From contig NZ_UNOZ01000002.1 in NCBI RefSeq assembly GCF_900536025.1, forward strand, positions 434,001 through 498,000: a stretch of DNA of 64,000 nucleotides. Direction: 5' to 3'. Positions 16,691-25,090 of the stretch are shown piece after piece; the stretch's first letter is position 1, and every line of letters begins with the position of its first letter. The DNA comes from Pseudomonas reidholzensis. GTDB taxonomy: Bacteria > Pseudomonadota > Gammaproteobacteria > Pseudomonadales > Pseudomonadaceae. A program made the position numbers and the translations under genes. A model generated the notes under the pieces. The model saw only the letters and a program-made list of their open reading frames with translations, made no database searches and was not told the origin of the DNA.

Positions 16691-17382
16691 TATTCAGCCC
16701 TCACGAAGCCGCGAGCGGCGCGTTTTTCCAGGAAGTACATGCCCGTCATGGCAACCACCGTCAGGCTCAGGTAGATGCACGCGGCGACCATGTAGAAGGT
16801 GAACGGCTCCTTGCTCACGGTCACCGCGATCTGCGAGTGGCGCATGATTTCTTCCAGGCCGATCACCGACACCAGGGCGGTGTCCTTCATCAGGATCATG
16901 AACAGGTTGCCCAGGCCCGGCAGGGCGATCCGCCACATCTGCGGCAGGATGATCCGCGCCAGGATGCGGCCCTTGGACAGGCCCAGGGCCATGCCCGCTT
17001 CACGGTGGCCCTTGGGGACCGCGAGGATCGCACCACGGAACACCTCGGTGGCGTAGGCGCCAAAGCACAGGCCCAGGGCTATGACGCCCGCGGCAAAGGC
17101 GCTGAGCTCCAGGCCGGGAATATTCAGGGCCTCGCCGATGCTGTTGACCAGCCCGACGGTGCCGAAGTAGATCAGCAGGACCCACAGCAGTTCGGGGACG
17201 CCACGAACCAGGGTCGAATAAAAGCCGCCAAGCCATTGCAGGGGCTTGTGCGAAGAGGTCTTGGCCAAGGCGCCGAGCAGGCCCAGCACAAGGCCCAGCA
17301 GCAGGGCGCAGAGCGCCAGTTTTACGGTCATCAAGGTGCCGGCCATCAAGGCCGGACCGAATCCGTGCAGGTCGATATTCAT
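16690..17382 (-). CDS. hisQ: Basic amino-acid ABC transporter permease (HisQ/AotQ type)
   Basis: 230-aa permease with an N-terminal periplasmic start (MNIDLHGFGPALMAGT), about five hydrophobic spans and the EAA loop GHREAGMALGLSKGRILARIILPQM near residues 125-150. It forms a heterodimer with HisM in the inner membrane. It follows the binding-protein gene after a 56-bp gap that contains a strong stem-loop. That hairpin probably protects or stabilises the upstream binding-protein message, giving more binding protein than permease. Confidence 0.93.
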   Translation of the reverse strand: MNIDLHGFGPALMAGTLMTVKLALCALLLGLVLGLLGALAKTSSHKPLQWLGGFYSTLVRGVPELLWVLLIYFGTVGLVNSIGEALNIPGLELSAFAAGVIALGLCFGAYATEVFRGAILAVPKGHREAGMALGLSKGRILARIILPQMWRIALPGLGNLFMILMKDTALVSVIGLEEIMRHSQIAVTVSKEPFTFYMVAACIYLSLTVVAMTGMYFLEKRAARGFVRAE

Positions 17383-17401
17383 TGATTAGGTGCGTTCTAG
17401 G

Positions 17402-17430
17402 GACCGACACGCCGCAAGGGCGTGCCGGTC
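17402..17430 (-). terminator. Intercistronic stem-loop between binding-protein and permease genes
   Basis: GACCGACACGCC / GGCGTGCCGGTC pair over 11 of 12 bases around a five-base loop, with no U run. It is more likely an mRNA-stabilising hairpin or partial attenuator than a full terminator. Confidence 0.65.
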
Positions 17431-17438
17431 GGGGCGAA

Positions 17439-18194
17439 TCATTCGATGCTGAACGGGAAGTACTTGTCGTTGATCTTCTTGTACGTACCGTCGGCCTTGA
17501 TTTCTTTCAGGGCAGCGTTGAGCTCGTTGCGCAGCTTGTCATCACCCTTGCGCACGGCGATGCCGATCTTGTCGCTGTCCAGTACTGGCTCGCCCTTGAA
17601 CTCGAAGTTGCGGCCGTCGGTGCTCTTGAGCCACTCGTACTGCACGTACTTGTCGGCGAGGATGCCGTCGATGCGCCCGGAGATCAGGTCCAGGTAGGCG
17701 TTTTCCTGGGTGTCGTACAGCTTCACCTGGATGTCATCACCGTAGTTGTCTTCCAGCCAGGTGCCCGACAGGGTGGCGCGCTGGGTACCGATCACCTTGC
17801 CCTTGAGCGAGGCCTTGTCGGTCTTGAAGTCGACGTTTTTCGGTGCGATGAACTGCAGCTTGTTGGAGTAGTACGGGTCGGTGAAGTCGACCGCCTGCTT
17901 GCGCTCGTCGGTGATCGACAGCGACGACACCAGGAAGTCGAACTTCTTCGCGTTCAGCGCAGGGATGATGCCGTCCCAGTCGGAGGTGACCACCGAGCAG
18001 TCGGTCTTCATCTTGGCGCACAGGGCGTCGCCGATGTCCTTGTCGAAGCCGACGACGTTACCGCTGGCATCCTTGTTGTTGAACGGCGGGTAGGCCGCTT
18101 CGATACCCATGCGCAGTTTTTCTGCAGCCATGGCGTTGGCCGAGAAGACCAGCGTGGCGGCAGCGGCCAGGATCAATTTCTTGTAGGTCTGCAT
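17439..18194 (-). CDS. hisJ: Periplasmic basic amino-acid binding protein (HisJ/ArgT type)
   Basis: 251-aa protein with a signal peptide (MQTYKKLILAAAATLVFSANAMA) and the SBP-bac-3 fold: LRMGIEAAYPPFNNKDASGNVVGFDKDIGDALC, with the two disulfide cysteines in ALCAKMKTDC, and the ligand-site segments SSLSITDERKQAVDFTDPYY and GTQRATLSGT. It closely resembles LAO/HisJ/AotJ proteins that bind lysine, arginine, ornithine or histidine. The start at 18194 gives a normal signal peptide; the longer frame does not. It is the second gene of the operon, 11 bases after the ATPase stop. Confidence 0.93.
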   Translation of the reverse strand: MQTYKKLILAAAATLVFSANAMAAEKLRMGIEAAYPPFNNKDASGNVVGFDKDIGDALCAKMKTDCSVVTSDWDGIIPALNAKKFDFLVSSLSITDERKQAVDFTDPYYSNKLQFIAPKNVDFKTDKASLKGKVIGTQRATLSGTWLEDNYGDDIQVKLYDTQENAYLDLISGRIDGILADKYVQYEWLKSTDGRNFEFKGEPVLDSDKIGIAVRKGDDKLRNELNAALKEIKADGTYKKINDKYFPFSIE

Positions 18195-18205
18195 GTATTG
18201 CTCCG

Positions 18206-18979
18206 TTAGCGGTGGCTGGACATGAATTGCTTGCAACGCGCCGAGTTCGGGTTTTCGAAGACCTGCTGCGGCGTTCCTTGCTCTTCGACCAGGCCCTGGT
18301 GCAGGAAGACCACTTCGCTGGACACCTGGCGGGCAAAGTTCATCTCGTGGGTTACCAGCAGCATGGTACGGCCTTCGTCGGCCAGTGCGCGGATAACGTT
18401 AAGCACTTCCTGGACCATTTCCGGATCGAGCGCCGACGTCGGCTCGTCGAACAGGATGACCTTGGGCTTCATGGCCAGGGTACGGGCAATGGCGGCGCGC
18501 TGCTGCTGGCCACCGGAAAGCTGGGCGGGGTAGCTGTGGCGCTTGTCGTAGATGCCGACCTTGTTCAGCAGCGCTTCGGCGTGCTCGATCGCCTCGGCCT
18601 TGCTCTGGCCAAGCACGCGGCGCGGCGCCTCGATGATGTTGTCGAGGACCGACATGTGCGGCCACAGGTTGAAATTCTGGAAGACAAAGCCGATCTCGCT
18701 GCGCAGGCGATTGATCTGGCGGTTGTCGGACGGGATCAGGTCGCCATTCTTCGCGGCCTTGAGCTTGAGCTCTTCACCGGCGACGAGGATCTGACCCTGG
18801 TGGGGGTTTTCCAGCAGGTTGATGCAGCGCAGCAGGGTGGACTTGCCGGACCCGGACGATCCCAGGATGGAGATAACGTCACCGTCACGCGCGGTCAGCG
18901 AAATGCCCTTGAGAATTTCCTGCGCGCCGTAGCGTTTGTGCAGGTTGCGTATTTCTAGGGCGGGCGTGGCCTGGGCCAT
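18206..18979 (-). CDS. hisP: Amino-acid ABC transporter ATPase (HisP/AotP type)
   Basis: 257-aa ATP-binding subunit. Walker A GSSGSGKSTLLRC lies near residue 40, the Q-loop in FVFQNFNLWPHM, signature LSGGQQQRAAIARTLA, Walker B VILFDEPTSALDPE and H-loop VTHEMNF. The HisP-specific QNFNLWPHMSVLDNIIEAP is present. It energises import by HisQM from the inner face of the membrane. It is the first gene of the leftward operon; its promoter must lie in the 18.98-19.3 kb region. Placing the ATPase first is the order seen in the P. putida hisP-type locus. Confidence 0.95.
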   Translation of the reverse strand: MAQATPALEIRNLHKRYGAQEILKGISLTARDGDVISILGSSGSGKSTLLRCINLLENPHQGQILVAGEELKLKAAKNGDLIPSDNRQINRLRSEIGFVFQNFNLWPHMSVLDNIIEAPRRVLGQSKAEAIEHAEALLNKVGIYDKRHSYPAQLSGGQQQRAAIARTLAMKPKVILFDEPTSALDPEMVQEVLNVIRALADEGRTMLLVTHEMNFARQVSSEVVFLHQGLVEEQGTPQQVFENPNSARCKQFMSSHR

Positions 18980-19290
18980 GTGCGGTCCTCATGTGTTCGG
19001 GTGCGTTCCCAGCTGTTGGCGGCCTTCCTGGCGAGCGCCACGCTAGCATAGCGGCTCAGTGACATCCAACCGGGTCGCAGGGGGCTCGGGGCGCTGACGG
19101 GACAGTTTGTCGCATCGCTGCAGCGCAACGTCGCGAGGATGTCCGCGAAGGCGTCGCACAGCACCGGAGCCTTGATGAAAAAAGGCGCGATGGTGCCAGC
19201 TTTGGACCAACGAGGGAAGCCGTTTTTCCGCTTCTTCATGGATCTACCCGGCATAACGGTTTCACCACCAATTCAGACAGTTGCGAGGAT

Positions 19291-19322
19291 CCTGTGGGAG
19301 CGGGTTCACCCGCGAAGAGGCC
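19291..19322. repeat. Single REP element
   Basis: TGTGGGAGCGGGTTCACCCG followed by CGAAGAGGCC, one base different in the centre from the classical P. putida unit. No inverted partner is nearby. Confidence 0.9.
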
Positions 19323-19544
19323 AACACCGATTTTGGGTTGCTCCTGTGCGGTTGCACTTTTTTGCCTCCTTTGTGTGCCAAGGTGTTACCAAGGAGCACC
19401 GTTGGTGCGTTTGTAAGTGGGTATTTCTGTAATCCGGGCTTGGCATGGTGATTTGGCGACCTTTCGGTCAGGCACTGGCCGAATGGCCTGCAACCCGCGC
19501 CGTTTCTGCGTGCTGAAAGAATTCAGACGAAACCGATTCTCACC

Positions 19545-19559
19545 TGGCCCGCTTATTGC
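19545..19559 (+). promoter_or_regulatory. Sigma-54 promoter of gabP
   Basis: TGGCCC-N5-TTGC (GG at 19546-19547, GC at 19558-19559) matches the -24/-12 consensus TGGCAC-N5-TTGC, 95 bases before the gabP ATG. This implies RpoN-dependent (nitrogen or carbon-nitrogen balance) control. Confidence 0.75.
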
Positions 19560-19653
19560 CCTATGGAAATCACTGAATGCAGCGCCGCCGACTTCCACCC
19601 CCAGGCGCGCTGGCAATCATTCGTGTAGTCCACCTCCTTACAAAGGTAGTTTT

Positions 19654-21048
19654 ATGAGCGGTAACAATTCCAACGACCTCGCTCAGGGGCTCAAACAACG
19701 GCATGTCACCATGCTGTCGATCGCCGGCGTCATCGGTGCCGGCCTGTTCGTCGGCTCCGGCCACGCCATTGCCGCTGCCGGCCCTGCCGTGCTGCTGGCC
19801 TACGCGGCTGCTGGTACCCTGGTGGTGCTGGTGATGCGCATGCTCGGCGAGATGGCCATCGCCTCGCCTGACACCGGTTCGTTCTCCACCTATGCCGACC
19901 GCTCCATCGGGCGCTGGGCCGGCTTTACCATCGGCTGGCTGTACTGGTGGTTCTGGGTCCTGGTGATCCCGCTGGAGGCCAACGCCGCTGCGGCGATCCT
20001 CAATGCCTGGTTCCCGGCCGTCGACCTGTGGGCGTTCTCCCTGCTGATCACCCTGGCGCTGACCGCCACCAACCTGTGCAGCGTGAAGAACTACGGTGAA
20101 TTCGAGTTCTGGTTCGCCCTGCTCAAGGTGCTGGCGATCATCGGCTTCATCGTGGTCGGTTGCGCGGCCATGTTCGGCATGGTGCCGAGCAGCCAGATCA
20201 GCGGTGTCAGCCACCTGTTCGATACCCAGGGCTTCATGCCCAATGGCCTGGGCGCCGTACTGGCAGCGATGCTGACCACCATGTTCTCGTTCATGGGTAC
20301 CGAAATCGTCACCATTGCCGCCGCCGAGTCGAAGGACCCTGGCAAGCAGATCAGCCGCGCCACCAACTCGGTGATCTGGCGTATCTGCCTGTTCTACCTG
20401 GTGTCGATATTCCTGGTCGTGGCACTGGTGCCGTGGAACGATCCGGCGTTGGCCGAGACCGGTTCCTACCAGACCGTGCTGAGCCGCATCGGCGTGCCGA
20501 ACGCCAAGCTGATCGTCGACATCGTCGTCCTGATCGCCGTGACCAGCTGCCTGAACTCGGCGCTGTACACCTCGTCGCGCATGCTCTTCTCGCTGAGCAA
20601 GCGTGGCGACGCCCCGGCGATCGCCCAGCGCACCACCAAGGCGGGCACCCCGCACTGGGCCGTGCTGTTGTCGACTGCGGCGGCGTTCCTCTGCGTGTTT
20701 GCCAACTTCGTCGCGCCGGCCCAGGTGTTCGAGTTCCTCCTGGCCAGCTCCGGCGCCATTGCGCTGCTGGTGTACCTGGTGATCGCCGTGTCGCAGCTGC
20801 GCATGCGCAGCCAGCGGGAAGCGCGTGGCGAGAAGATCGACTTCAAGATGTGGCTGTTCCCGGGCCTGACCTGGGTCACCATCGCCTTCATCATCGCAGT
20901 ACTGGTAGTGATGGCGATCCGTCCGGATCACCGTGCCGAGATCATCGCCACGGCGCTGCTGAGCATCGGTGTGGTCGCAGCGGGCTTGCTGGTGCATCGC
21001 AAGCGCAAAGCTGAGCAGGCCGCAGGGCGGGTGGCGCTGGATAACTGA
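19654..21048 (+). CDS. gabP: APC-superfamily amino-acid permease, GABA permease type
   Basis: 464-aa inner-membrane transporter with 12 predicted membrane spans. It starts with the AAT-family motif LKQRHVTMLSIAGVIGAGLFVGSGHAI and has the signature GEMAIASPDTGSFSTYADRSIGRWAGF. It imports 4-aminobutyrate or a related omega-amino acid with protons. ATG 19654 is preceded by AAAGGTAG. A sigma-54 promoter lies 95 bases upstream and a terminator follows the stop, so it is a monocistronic nitrogen-source gene. The assignment to GABA, as opposed to another amino acid, rests on overall resemblance to E. coli GabP and is not certain. Confidence 0.88.
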   Translation: MSGNNSNDLAQGLKQRHVTMLSIAGVIGAGLFVGSGHAIAAAGPAVLLAYAAAGTLVVLVMRMLGEMAIASPDTGSFSTYADRSIGRWAGFTIGWLYWWFWVLVIPLEANAAAAILNAWFPAVDLWAFSLLITLALTATNLCSVKNYGEFEFWFALLKVLAIIGFIVVGCAAMFGMVPSSQISGVSHLFDTQGFMPNGLGAVLAAMLTTMFSFMGTEIVTIAAAESKDPGKQISRATNSVIWRICLFYLVSIFLVVALVPWNDPALAETGSYQTVLSRIGVPNAKLIVDIVVLIAVTSCLNSALYTSSRMLFSLSKRGDAPAIAQRTTKAGTPHWAVLLSTAAAFLCVFANFVAPAQVFEFLLASSGAIALLVYLVIAVSQLRMRSQREARGEKIDFKMWLFPGLTWVTIAFIIAVLVVMAIRPDHRAEIIATALLSIGVVAAGLLVHRKRKAEQAAGRVALDN

Positions 21049-21066
21049 TCCAGGCTCTGTGAAATG

Positions 21067-21104
21067 AAAAGGCCGCGTCCCGAGAGGGGCGCGGCCTTTT
21101 GTTT
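21067..21104 (+). terminator. Terminator of gabP
   Basis: AAAAGGCCGCG (21067-21077) pairs with CGCGGCCTTTT (21090-21100), extended by CCC/GGG around a GAGA tetraloop. The stem's own A and T ends let it work in both directions, so it can also end the leftward gene at 21120. Confidence 0.9.
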
Positions 21105-21119
21105 GGCGCTTTAACAGCC

Positions 21120-21563
21120 TCAGCCGAACTGCTTCTGCTGTTGCTGCTGCTTGGCCACCACTTCCGAGGCCGCGATGTAGGCGTCCTGGAACTCGTCGCT
21201 TTCCAGCCAGGCCATGGTGGCCTCTTCGTCGGCGCCGTCGAGCCAGGTGCGGTAGGCGGTGAATACCAGCACGATGTAGTCGGTCGCGTGCTCTTCCTTG
21301 TGGCCTTTGAGCACCAGGGTCAGCAGCGGGTCGACCAGGAACACCGAGATCATCGCCACCAGCCCGTTCTCCTGGGCCGCTTTCATCTTCTCGAACAGCT
21401 CGCCATAGCTGTCCGACTCCATCGCCTTGTTGAAGATCTGCTCGACGCTGGCGCTGTCGCCGGCGCTCGCCTTGACCGTCTGGCCGCTGCGCACCATGCG
21501 GTTCTGCTTGGCTTTGCTGGCGGCGCGCTTGGCGCGTTTCTGTTGCTTGGTGTTGGAGGCCAT
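21120..21563 (-). CDS. Conserved hypothetical cytoplasmic protein
   Basis: 147 aa with no signal peptide or membrane span. The first ~25 residues are lysine/arginine-rich (ASNTKQQKRAKRAASKAKQNR). The middle is helical (VEQIFNKAMESDSYGELFEKMKAAQENG), followed by a hydrophobic stretch (AMISVFLVDPLLTLVL) and a glutamine tail. ATG 21563 has AAGGAC upstream. I do not recognise a functional family. It is the first of three leftward small genes in 21.1-22.6 kb, but the gaps between them suggest separate transcripts. Confidence 0.75.
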   Translation of the reverse strand: MASNTKQQKRAKRAASKAKQNRMVRSGQTVKASAGDSASVEQIFNKAMESDSYGELFEKMKAAQENGLVAMISVFLVDPLLTLVLKGHKEEHATDYIVLVFTAYRTWLDGADEEATMAWLESDEFQDAYIAASEVVAKQQQQQKQFG

Positions 21564-21707
21564 GGGGCTTGAAGTCCTTGGGGGCGCGGAAAGGTGCGTA
21601 TTGAATCGCACTTGCCGGTTAAACCCAAGCGACAGCTGATGATGGGGCCATCATCAGCACGAGGGCAACGCGCCGCGGTTGGCTGCGGCGCAGTGCCCTG
21701 AGGCGGA

Positions 21708-22031
21708 TCAGGCCGCGGCGCTGAGGGCCGGGATCTGCATGCCGAGCTTGGCGGCAGCGTAGTCCATGTCGCCCTTGGAGATCGACTGGGCCTGGAAGCC
21801 GGCGCCGATCAGGTCCTTGATGTACAGCTTGTTGTAGATGAAGCAGAACACCAGCGAGCTCAAGCCCATGGTCAGCATCTGCAGCAGGAACTGGATTGCG
21901 GCGAATTTCCAGTCACCGCGGAACAGCGCCGGGAAGAAGCCGAAGAAGAAGGTGGTCCAGGAGAAGCCGACTGGTGCTTCTTTCATCGCGCCGGTTCTGC
22001 TGTTCTTGAAGATGATCGATGTGTAAGCCAT
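21708..22031 (-). CDS. Small inner-membrane protein, DUF2628-like
   Basis: 107-aa protein with the DUF2628 hallmark VGFSWTTFFFGFFPALFRGDWKFA near residues 22-42, then one or two further hydrophobic segments (AIQFLLQMLTMGLSSLVFCFIYNKLY), and a short soluble end (YAAAKLGMQIP). The family is widespread and of unknown function. Its GFSWTTFFFGFFP motif inserts in the inner membrane. The neighbour at 22103-22564 is another small multi-span protein, which hints at a shared membrane role. Confidence 0.8.
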   Translation of the reverse strand: MAYTSIIFKNSRTGAMKEAPVGFSWTTFFFGFFPALFRGDWKFAAIQFLLQMLTMGLSSLVFCFIYNKLYIKDLIGAGFQAQSISKGDMDYAAAKLGMQIPALSAAA

Positions 22032-22102
22032 TGCTCTGTCCTTGATGCCCGATTTTCAGATGGCATGATCGGGCTCACATGCAAGATCCGTTTGCGCTCG
22101 AA

Positions 22103-22564
22103 TCAGTTCGGGGAAACCTGTCCGTACACCGGCTGCTGGCGGCGATCGGTCTCGCCCAGCTCGTTGATGCAGTAGTTGATGTAGTACAGGTTGAACAGGA
22201 ACGTGTAGAAGGCGTTCATGCTGAAATGGGTTTGCCCCTTGCTGTGGGCGTAGCTCACCAGCAGGGTGCGGGCGTTGAACGACCAGATGATGTAGAGCAC
22301 CCAGCTGGCGATGCTCAGCAGGCCGCCAAGGCCGGCCACGTAGACATCTTCATCGCTTACCAGGGCGCCGCCCAGGCCTGCGCAGACGCAGATCCAGATG
22401 ATGTACGTCTCGCTGCACAGGCGTTGCCCGGTGGCTTCGAGCAGGTGCTGGTTGGTCTTGTACAGCCAGATCAGCAAGTACAGGCCGCCGGTCACTGCGC
22501 ACAGCAGTACCAGGTGCAGTGTCTTGCGATCGACCTTGTTCATGAGTTCGCTTGGGGATGTCAT
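22103..22564 (-). CDS. DUF4234 family membrane protein
   Basis: 153-aa protein with about four hydrophobic segments: LHLVLLCAVTGGLYLLIWLYKTNQ (the DUF4234 start), ETYIIWICVCAGLGGALV, VAGLGGLLSIASWVLYIIWSF and FYTFLFNLYYINYCINEL. No enzymatic motif is visible. ATG 22564 has GGAAG upstream and removes an implausible arginine-rich extension. Function is unknown. Confidence 0.8.
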   Translation of the reverse strand: MTSPSELMNKVDRKTLHLVLLCAVTGGLYLLIWLYKTNQHLLEATGQRLCSETYIIWICVCAGLGGALVSDEDVYVAGLGGLLSIASWVLYIIWSFNARTLLVSYAHSKGQTHFSMNAFYTFLFNLYYINYCINELGETDRRQQPVYGQVSPN

Positions 22565-22794
22565 GGGGCTTCCGATTTCCGAGTGAGAAAAACGGGCTGA
22601 GACATCGGGTGTCTGATGAGGCATTCCTTGCTCAACCATCGTCCTTGGGGGTGAGCGCCTGCGAGGAGAGGGGCAGGCGCGGCGGCGATAATAGCATGTG
22701 GCCATACTTGCGCCAGGGGTGTGCGGGAAAAACCGCAGGCGTACTCAATCCTGAACTTTTCGATTGGGGGTGTGGGCGACGCAGCATAAACAGG

Positions 22795-22837
22795 TTGAAA
22801 CAGATCAGAATTGATGTAGTGTGAACTGTGGTTTACA
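22795..22837 (+). promoter_or_regulatory. Promoter and inverted repeat of the HigB/HigA-like pair
   Basis: TTGAAA (22795-22800), 16-bp spacer, TAGTGT (22817-22822). The -10 overlaps TGTGAAC (22820-22826) - TGTG - GTTTACA (22831-22837), an inverted repeat with one mismatch that could be the antitoxin operator. Confidence 0.55.
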
Positions 22838-22845
22838 TTTTTCTC

Positions 22846-23136
22846 ATGCACACACTCATACAGACCGACACGTACAAAAGGTGGTTTGCTGCGTTGCGAG
22901 ATGCTCGCGCACAAGCTCGGATCAACGTGCGACTACGTCGAGTCGAGCTTGGAGTGATGGGTGACTGTAAGCCGGTTGGGGAGGGTGTATCCGAGCTGCG
23001 GATCGACTATGGCCCAGGTTATCGGGTGTATTTCATCCAGCGAGGCTATGAAGTGATCATCCTGCTGGCAGGCGGCGACAAGGCTGACCAGGCTAGGGAC
23101 ATCAGGTCTGCGCTGAAGCTGGCTCGCGATCTTTAA
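22846..23136 (+). CDS. RelE/HigB-type toxin (Gp49-like)
   Basis: 96-aa protein beginning MHTLIQTDTYKRWFAALRDARAQARINVRLRRVELG and carrying GVSELRIDYGPGYRVYFIQRG, EVIILLAGGDKADQARDI. This is the ParE/RelE-superfamily phage Gp49/HigB form, whose members cleave ribosome-bound mRNA. The conserved R-Y-R...LLAGGDK residues are present, so it looks functional. I prefer ATG 22846; a GTG six codons earlier would begin inside the operator. The antitoxin gene starts nine bases after its stop, in toxin-first order. Confidence 0.88.
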   Translation: MHTLIQTDTYKRWFAALRDARAQARINVRLRRVELGVMGDCKPVGEGVSELRIDYGPGYRVYFIQRGYEVIILLAGGDKADQARDIRSALKLARDL

Positions 23137-23145
23137 GAGGCCGTC

Positions 23146-23451
23146 ATGACTGATATCAAACTGAGCAAATGGGATGCTGCAGACCATTTGAACACCGAAC
23201 AGGACATTGCCTTGTACCTTGAGGCATGCCTTGAAGAAAACGACCCGGCGCTACTGGCCGCTGCCTTGGGCGATATCGCCCGTGCACGTGGCATGAGTCA
23301 GCTGGCGCGCGACACCGGTCTGACCCGCGAAGGGTTGTACAAGGCGTTGTCCGCCGAGGGTAACCCAAGCCTGGCGACGATCATGAAGGTCATGGCGGCG
23401 CTTGGGGTGAAGCTGCACGCAGAGGTGTTGCCGCCCCGGGCGATGGGGTAG
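23146..23451 (+). CDS. HigA-like antitoxin (addiction-module antidote)
   Basis: 101-aa protein with the antidote-family opening (TDIKLSKWDAADHLNTEQDIALYLEACLEENDPALLAAALGDIARARGMSQLARDTGLTREGLYKALS summarised: acidic helix then HTH), in which residues ~45-95 form a helix-turn-helix ending NPSLATIMKVMAALGVKL. It should bind the preceding toxin and repress their shared promoter at the TGTGAAC/GTTTACA repeat. AAGAGG precedes the ATG. The length is normal and the module looks intact. Confidence 0.88.
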   Translation: MTDIKLSKWDAADHLNTEQDIALYLEACLEENDPALLAAALGDIARARGMSQLARDTGLTREGLYKALSAEGNPSLATIMKVMAALGVKLHAEVLPPRAMG

Positions 23452-23517
23452 GGATTGATCTGTGGGGATGGCGGCGAGATGGCTGGTCGTCATTTCCACA
23501 GCAAAAATCGCAGGCAA

Positions 23518-23543
23518 CAAAAAACCCGCACTAGGCGGGTTTC
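23518..23543. terminator. Terminator hairpin between antitoxin gene and tRNA-Phe
   Basis: AAACCCGC (23522-23529) / GCGGGTTT (23535-23542). On the minus strand it is followed by a T run, so it mainly ends the tRNA-Phe transcript; rightward the T run is short. Confidence 0.75.
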
Positions 23544-23586
23544 TTGTGTCGCTTCGGGTAACTTTGCAACCACCAGAAGCTTAAGG

Positions 23587-23662
23587 TGGTGCCCAGAGAC
23601 GGAGTCGAACCGCCGACACGAGGATTTTCAATCCTCTGCTCTACCGACTGAGCTATCTGGGC
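23587..23662 (-). tRNA. tRNA-Phe (anticodon GAA)
   Basis: 76 bases on the minus strand, starting GCCCAGATAGCTCAG. Anticodon arm GAGGATTGAAAATCCTC (anticodon GAA), T arm GGTTCGACTCC, and encoded CCA. Confidence 0.97.
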
Positions 23663-23753
23663 GACGGGGCGAATTAAAAAGGTTTTCAGACCTTGCGTCA
23701 ACGACTTTTTGAAAATTTTTTAAATTAATTCCGTCGCTTACGATTTTTCGGGG

Positions 23754-24026
23754 TCATTCGGCCGGTGGCACGTAGCCGTCCGCCTTGGCGTAGTCCTCGC
23801 CGGAGAAGTATTTATCCATCTCCTGCTGAAGGTATTTACGGTCCTCGGCGTTCATCATGTTCAGACGCTTCTCGTTGATCAGCAGGGTCTGGTGCTTCAG
23901 CCAATCGCCCCAGGCCTGCTGGGAGATGTTGTCGAAGATGTCCTGGCCCTTGGCACCGGGGTACGGTGGGCGCTCGAGGCCGGGCAGTTGTTCGTGGTAC
24001 TTGCGGCACATAACGGTGCGGGTCAT
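23754..24026 (-). CDS. yggX: Probable Fe(2+)-trafficking protein YggX
   Basis: 90-aa cytoplasmic protein with the YggX opening [24 protein letters not shown], including the conserved cysteine at residue 7, and the helical remainder ([25 protein letters not shown]). YggX protects iron-sulfur proteins from oxidative damage and is thought to handle ferrous iron. The ATG overlaps the mutY stop by four bases. MutY is an Fe-S enzyme, and the mutY-yggX coupling is conserved in enterobacteria and pseudomonads. Confidence 0.96.
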   Translation of the reverse strand: MTRTVMCRKYHEQLPGLERPPYPGAKGQDIFDNISQQAWGDWLKHQTLLINEKRLNMMNAEDRKYLQQEMDKYFSGEDYAKADGYVPPAE

Positions 24027-25090
24027 CGGGACTCTCCTGCAATCAATTCGTCGGCCGCGCGTTTGAGCAGCTTCTTGACCGGGGCGGCGAGGCCCAGGCG
24101 CGGCGGGGTGGCGAGGTTATACCAGAGCCAGTCGGCCTCGGCCACGTGCGTGCCGAGCGGGTCGACACGCACCAGCCAAGGCTCGATGGCCAGCTGGAAG
24201 TGGCTGAAGGTGTGGGTCAGGCCGTCCAGGGCCTGGCTGCTGGCCAGGCGCAGGCCATGCTGGTAGACGAGGTCGTCGAGCTGCTCGAGGTTTTCCAGCT
24301 CGGGCAGGCTCCACAGGCCGCCCCAGAGCCCGCTGGAGGGCCGCCGGTAGAGCAGGATGGCGCCTTCCTGGTTGGCCAGCATCGGCATCAGCGTACGCCG
24401 CTGCGGCAGCGCCTTGCGCGGCTTGGGCTCGGGGTAGCGGGTTTCCTGGCCGAGCATGTGCGCCTCGCAGCCGCGCTGCAGGGGGCAGATCAGGCAGCTG
24501 GGCTTGCTGCGCGTGCACAGGGTCGCACCGAGGTCCATCATCGCCTGGGTGTAGTGGTTGGCGCGGGCCTGCGGCGTGTAGCGTTCAGCCGTCGCCCACA
24601 GCGCGTTGGCCACCTTGGGTTCGCCCGGGTAGCCGCCCTGGGCGCTGAACCGCGCCAGCACGCGCTTGACGTTACCGTCGAGGATCGGCGCGCGGATGCC
24701 CATGCTGATGCTGGCGATTGCGCCCGCGGTGGAGCGACCGATGCCGGGCAGCTCGGTAAGCTGCTCGACGCTGCGCGGAAACTCGCCACCGTGCTGGCTG
24801 ACGACGATCTGTGCGGCCTTCTGCAGGTTGCGTGCGCGGGTGTAGTAGCCGAGCCCGGTCCACAGGTGCAGCACTTCGTCCTCCGGCGCCTCAGCCAGCG
24901 CCTGCACGGTGGGCAGGGCCTGCATGAAGCGGTCGAAGTAGTTCAGCACGGTGCTGACCTGGGTCTGTTGCAGCATGATTTCCGACACCCACACCCGGTA
25001 GGGGTTGATGCCTTGCTGCCAGGGCAGGTCGTGGCGGCCGTGCTGGTCGTACCACTCCAGTACAGCGCTGGAGAACTGCTGGGGGCTCAT
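24023..25090 (-). CDS. mutY: A/G-specific adenine DNA glycosylase
   Basis: 355-aa base-excision-repair enzyme that removes adenine mispaired with 8-oxoguanine. It shows the catalytic glutamate in [10 protein letters not shown] (near residue 38), helix-hairpin-helix [14 protein letters not shown], the catalytic aspartate in [12 protein letters not shown], the 4Fe-4S loop [17 protein letters not shown] and a C-terminal NUDIX-like domain that reads 8-oxoG. The start overlaps the asmA stop (ATGA, 25087-25090) and the end overlaps yggX, forming a tightly coupled asmA-mutY-yggX operon. Confidence 0.97.
   Translation of the reverse strand: MSPQQFSSAVLEWYDQHGRHDLPWQQGINPYRVWVSEIMLQQTQVSTVLNYFDRFMQALPTVQALAEAPEDEVLHLWTGLGYYTRARNLQKAAQIVVSQHGGEFPRSVEQLTELPGIGRSTAGAIASISMGIRAPILDGNVKRVLARFSAQGGYPGEPKVANALWATAERYTPQARANHYTQAMMDLGATLCTRSKPSCLICPLQRGCEAHMLGQETRYPEPKPRKALPQRRTLMPMLANQEGAILLYRRPSSGLWGGLWSLPELENLEQLDDLVYQHGLRLASSQALDGLTHTFSHFQLAIEPWLVRVDPLGTHVAEADWLWYNLATPPRLGLAAPVKKLLKRAADELIAGESR

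Larger units (their letters stand above)
18980..19653. other. Intergenic region between hisP and gabP
   Basis: About 670 bases without a credible gene. It holds the leftward hisP promoter region, one REP unit (19291-19322), a run of short repeats around 19345-19410 including TGTTACCAAGGA, and a sigma-54 promoter at 19545-19559 directed at gabP. Confidence 0.6.

Noticed and set aside
19394-19408. GCACCGTTGGTGC as an NtrC site ahead of gabP
   Set aside because: The half-sites are spaced five bases apart instead of the seven expected for NtrC, so only the sigma-54 promoter was called.
19139-19432. Possible ~97-codon gene in the hisP-gabP gap
   Set aside because: It runs through a REP element and has no ribosome site; the translation shows no family features.
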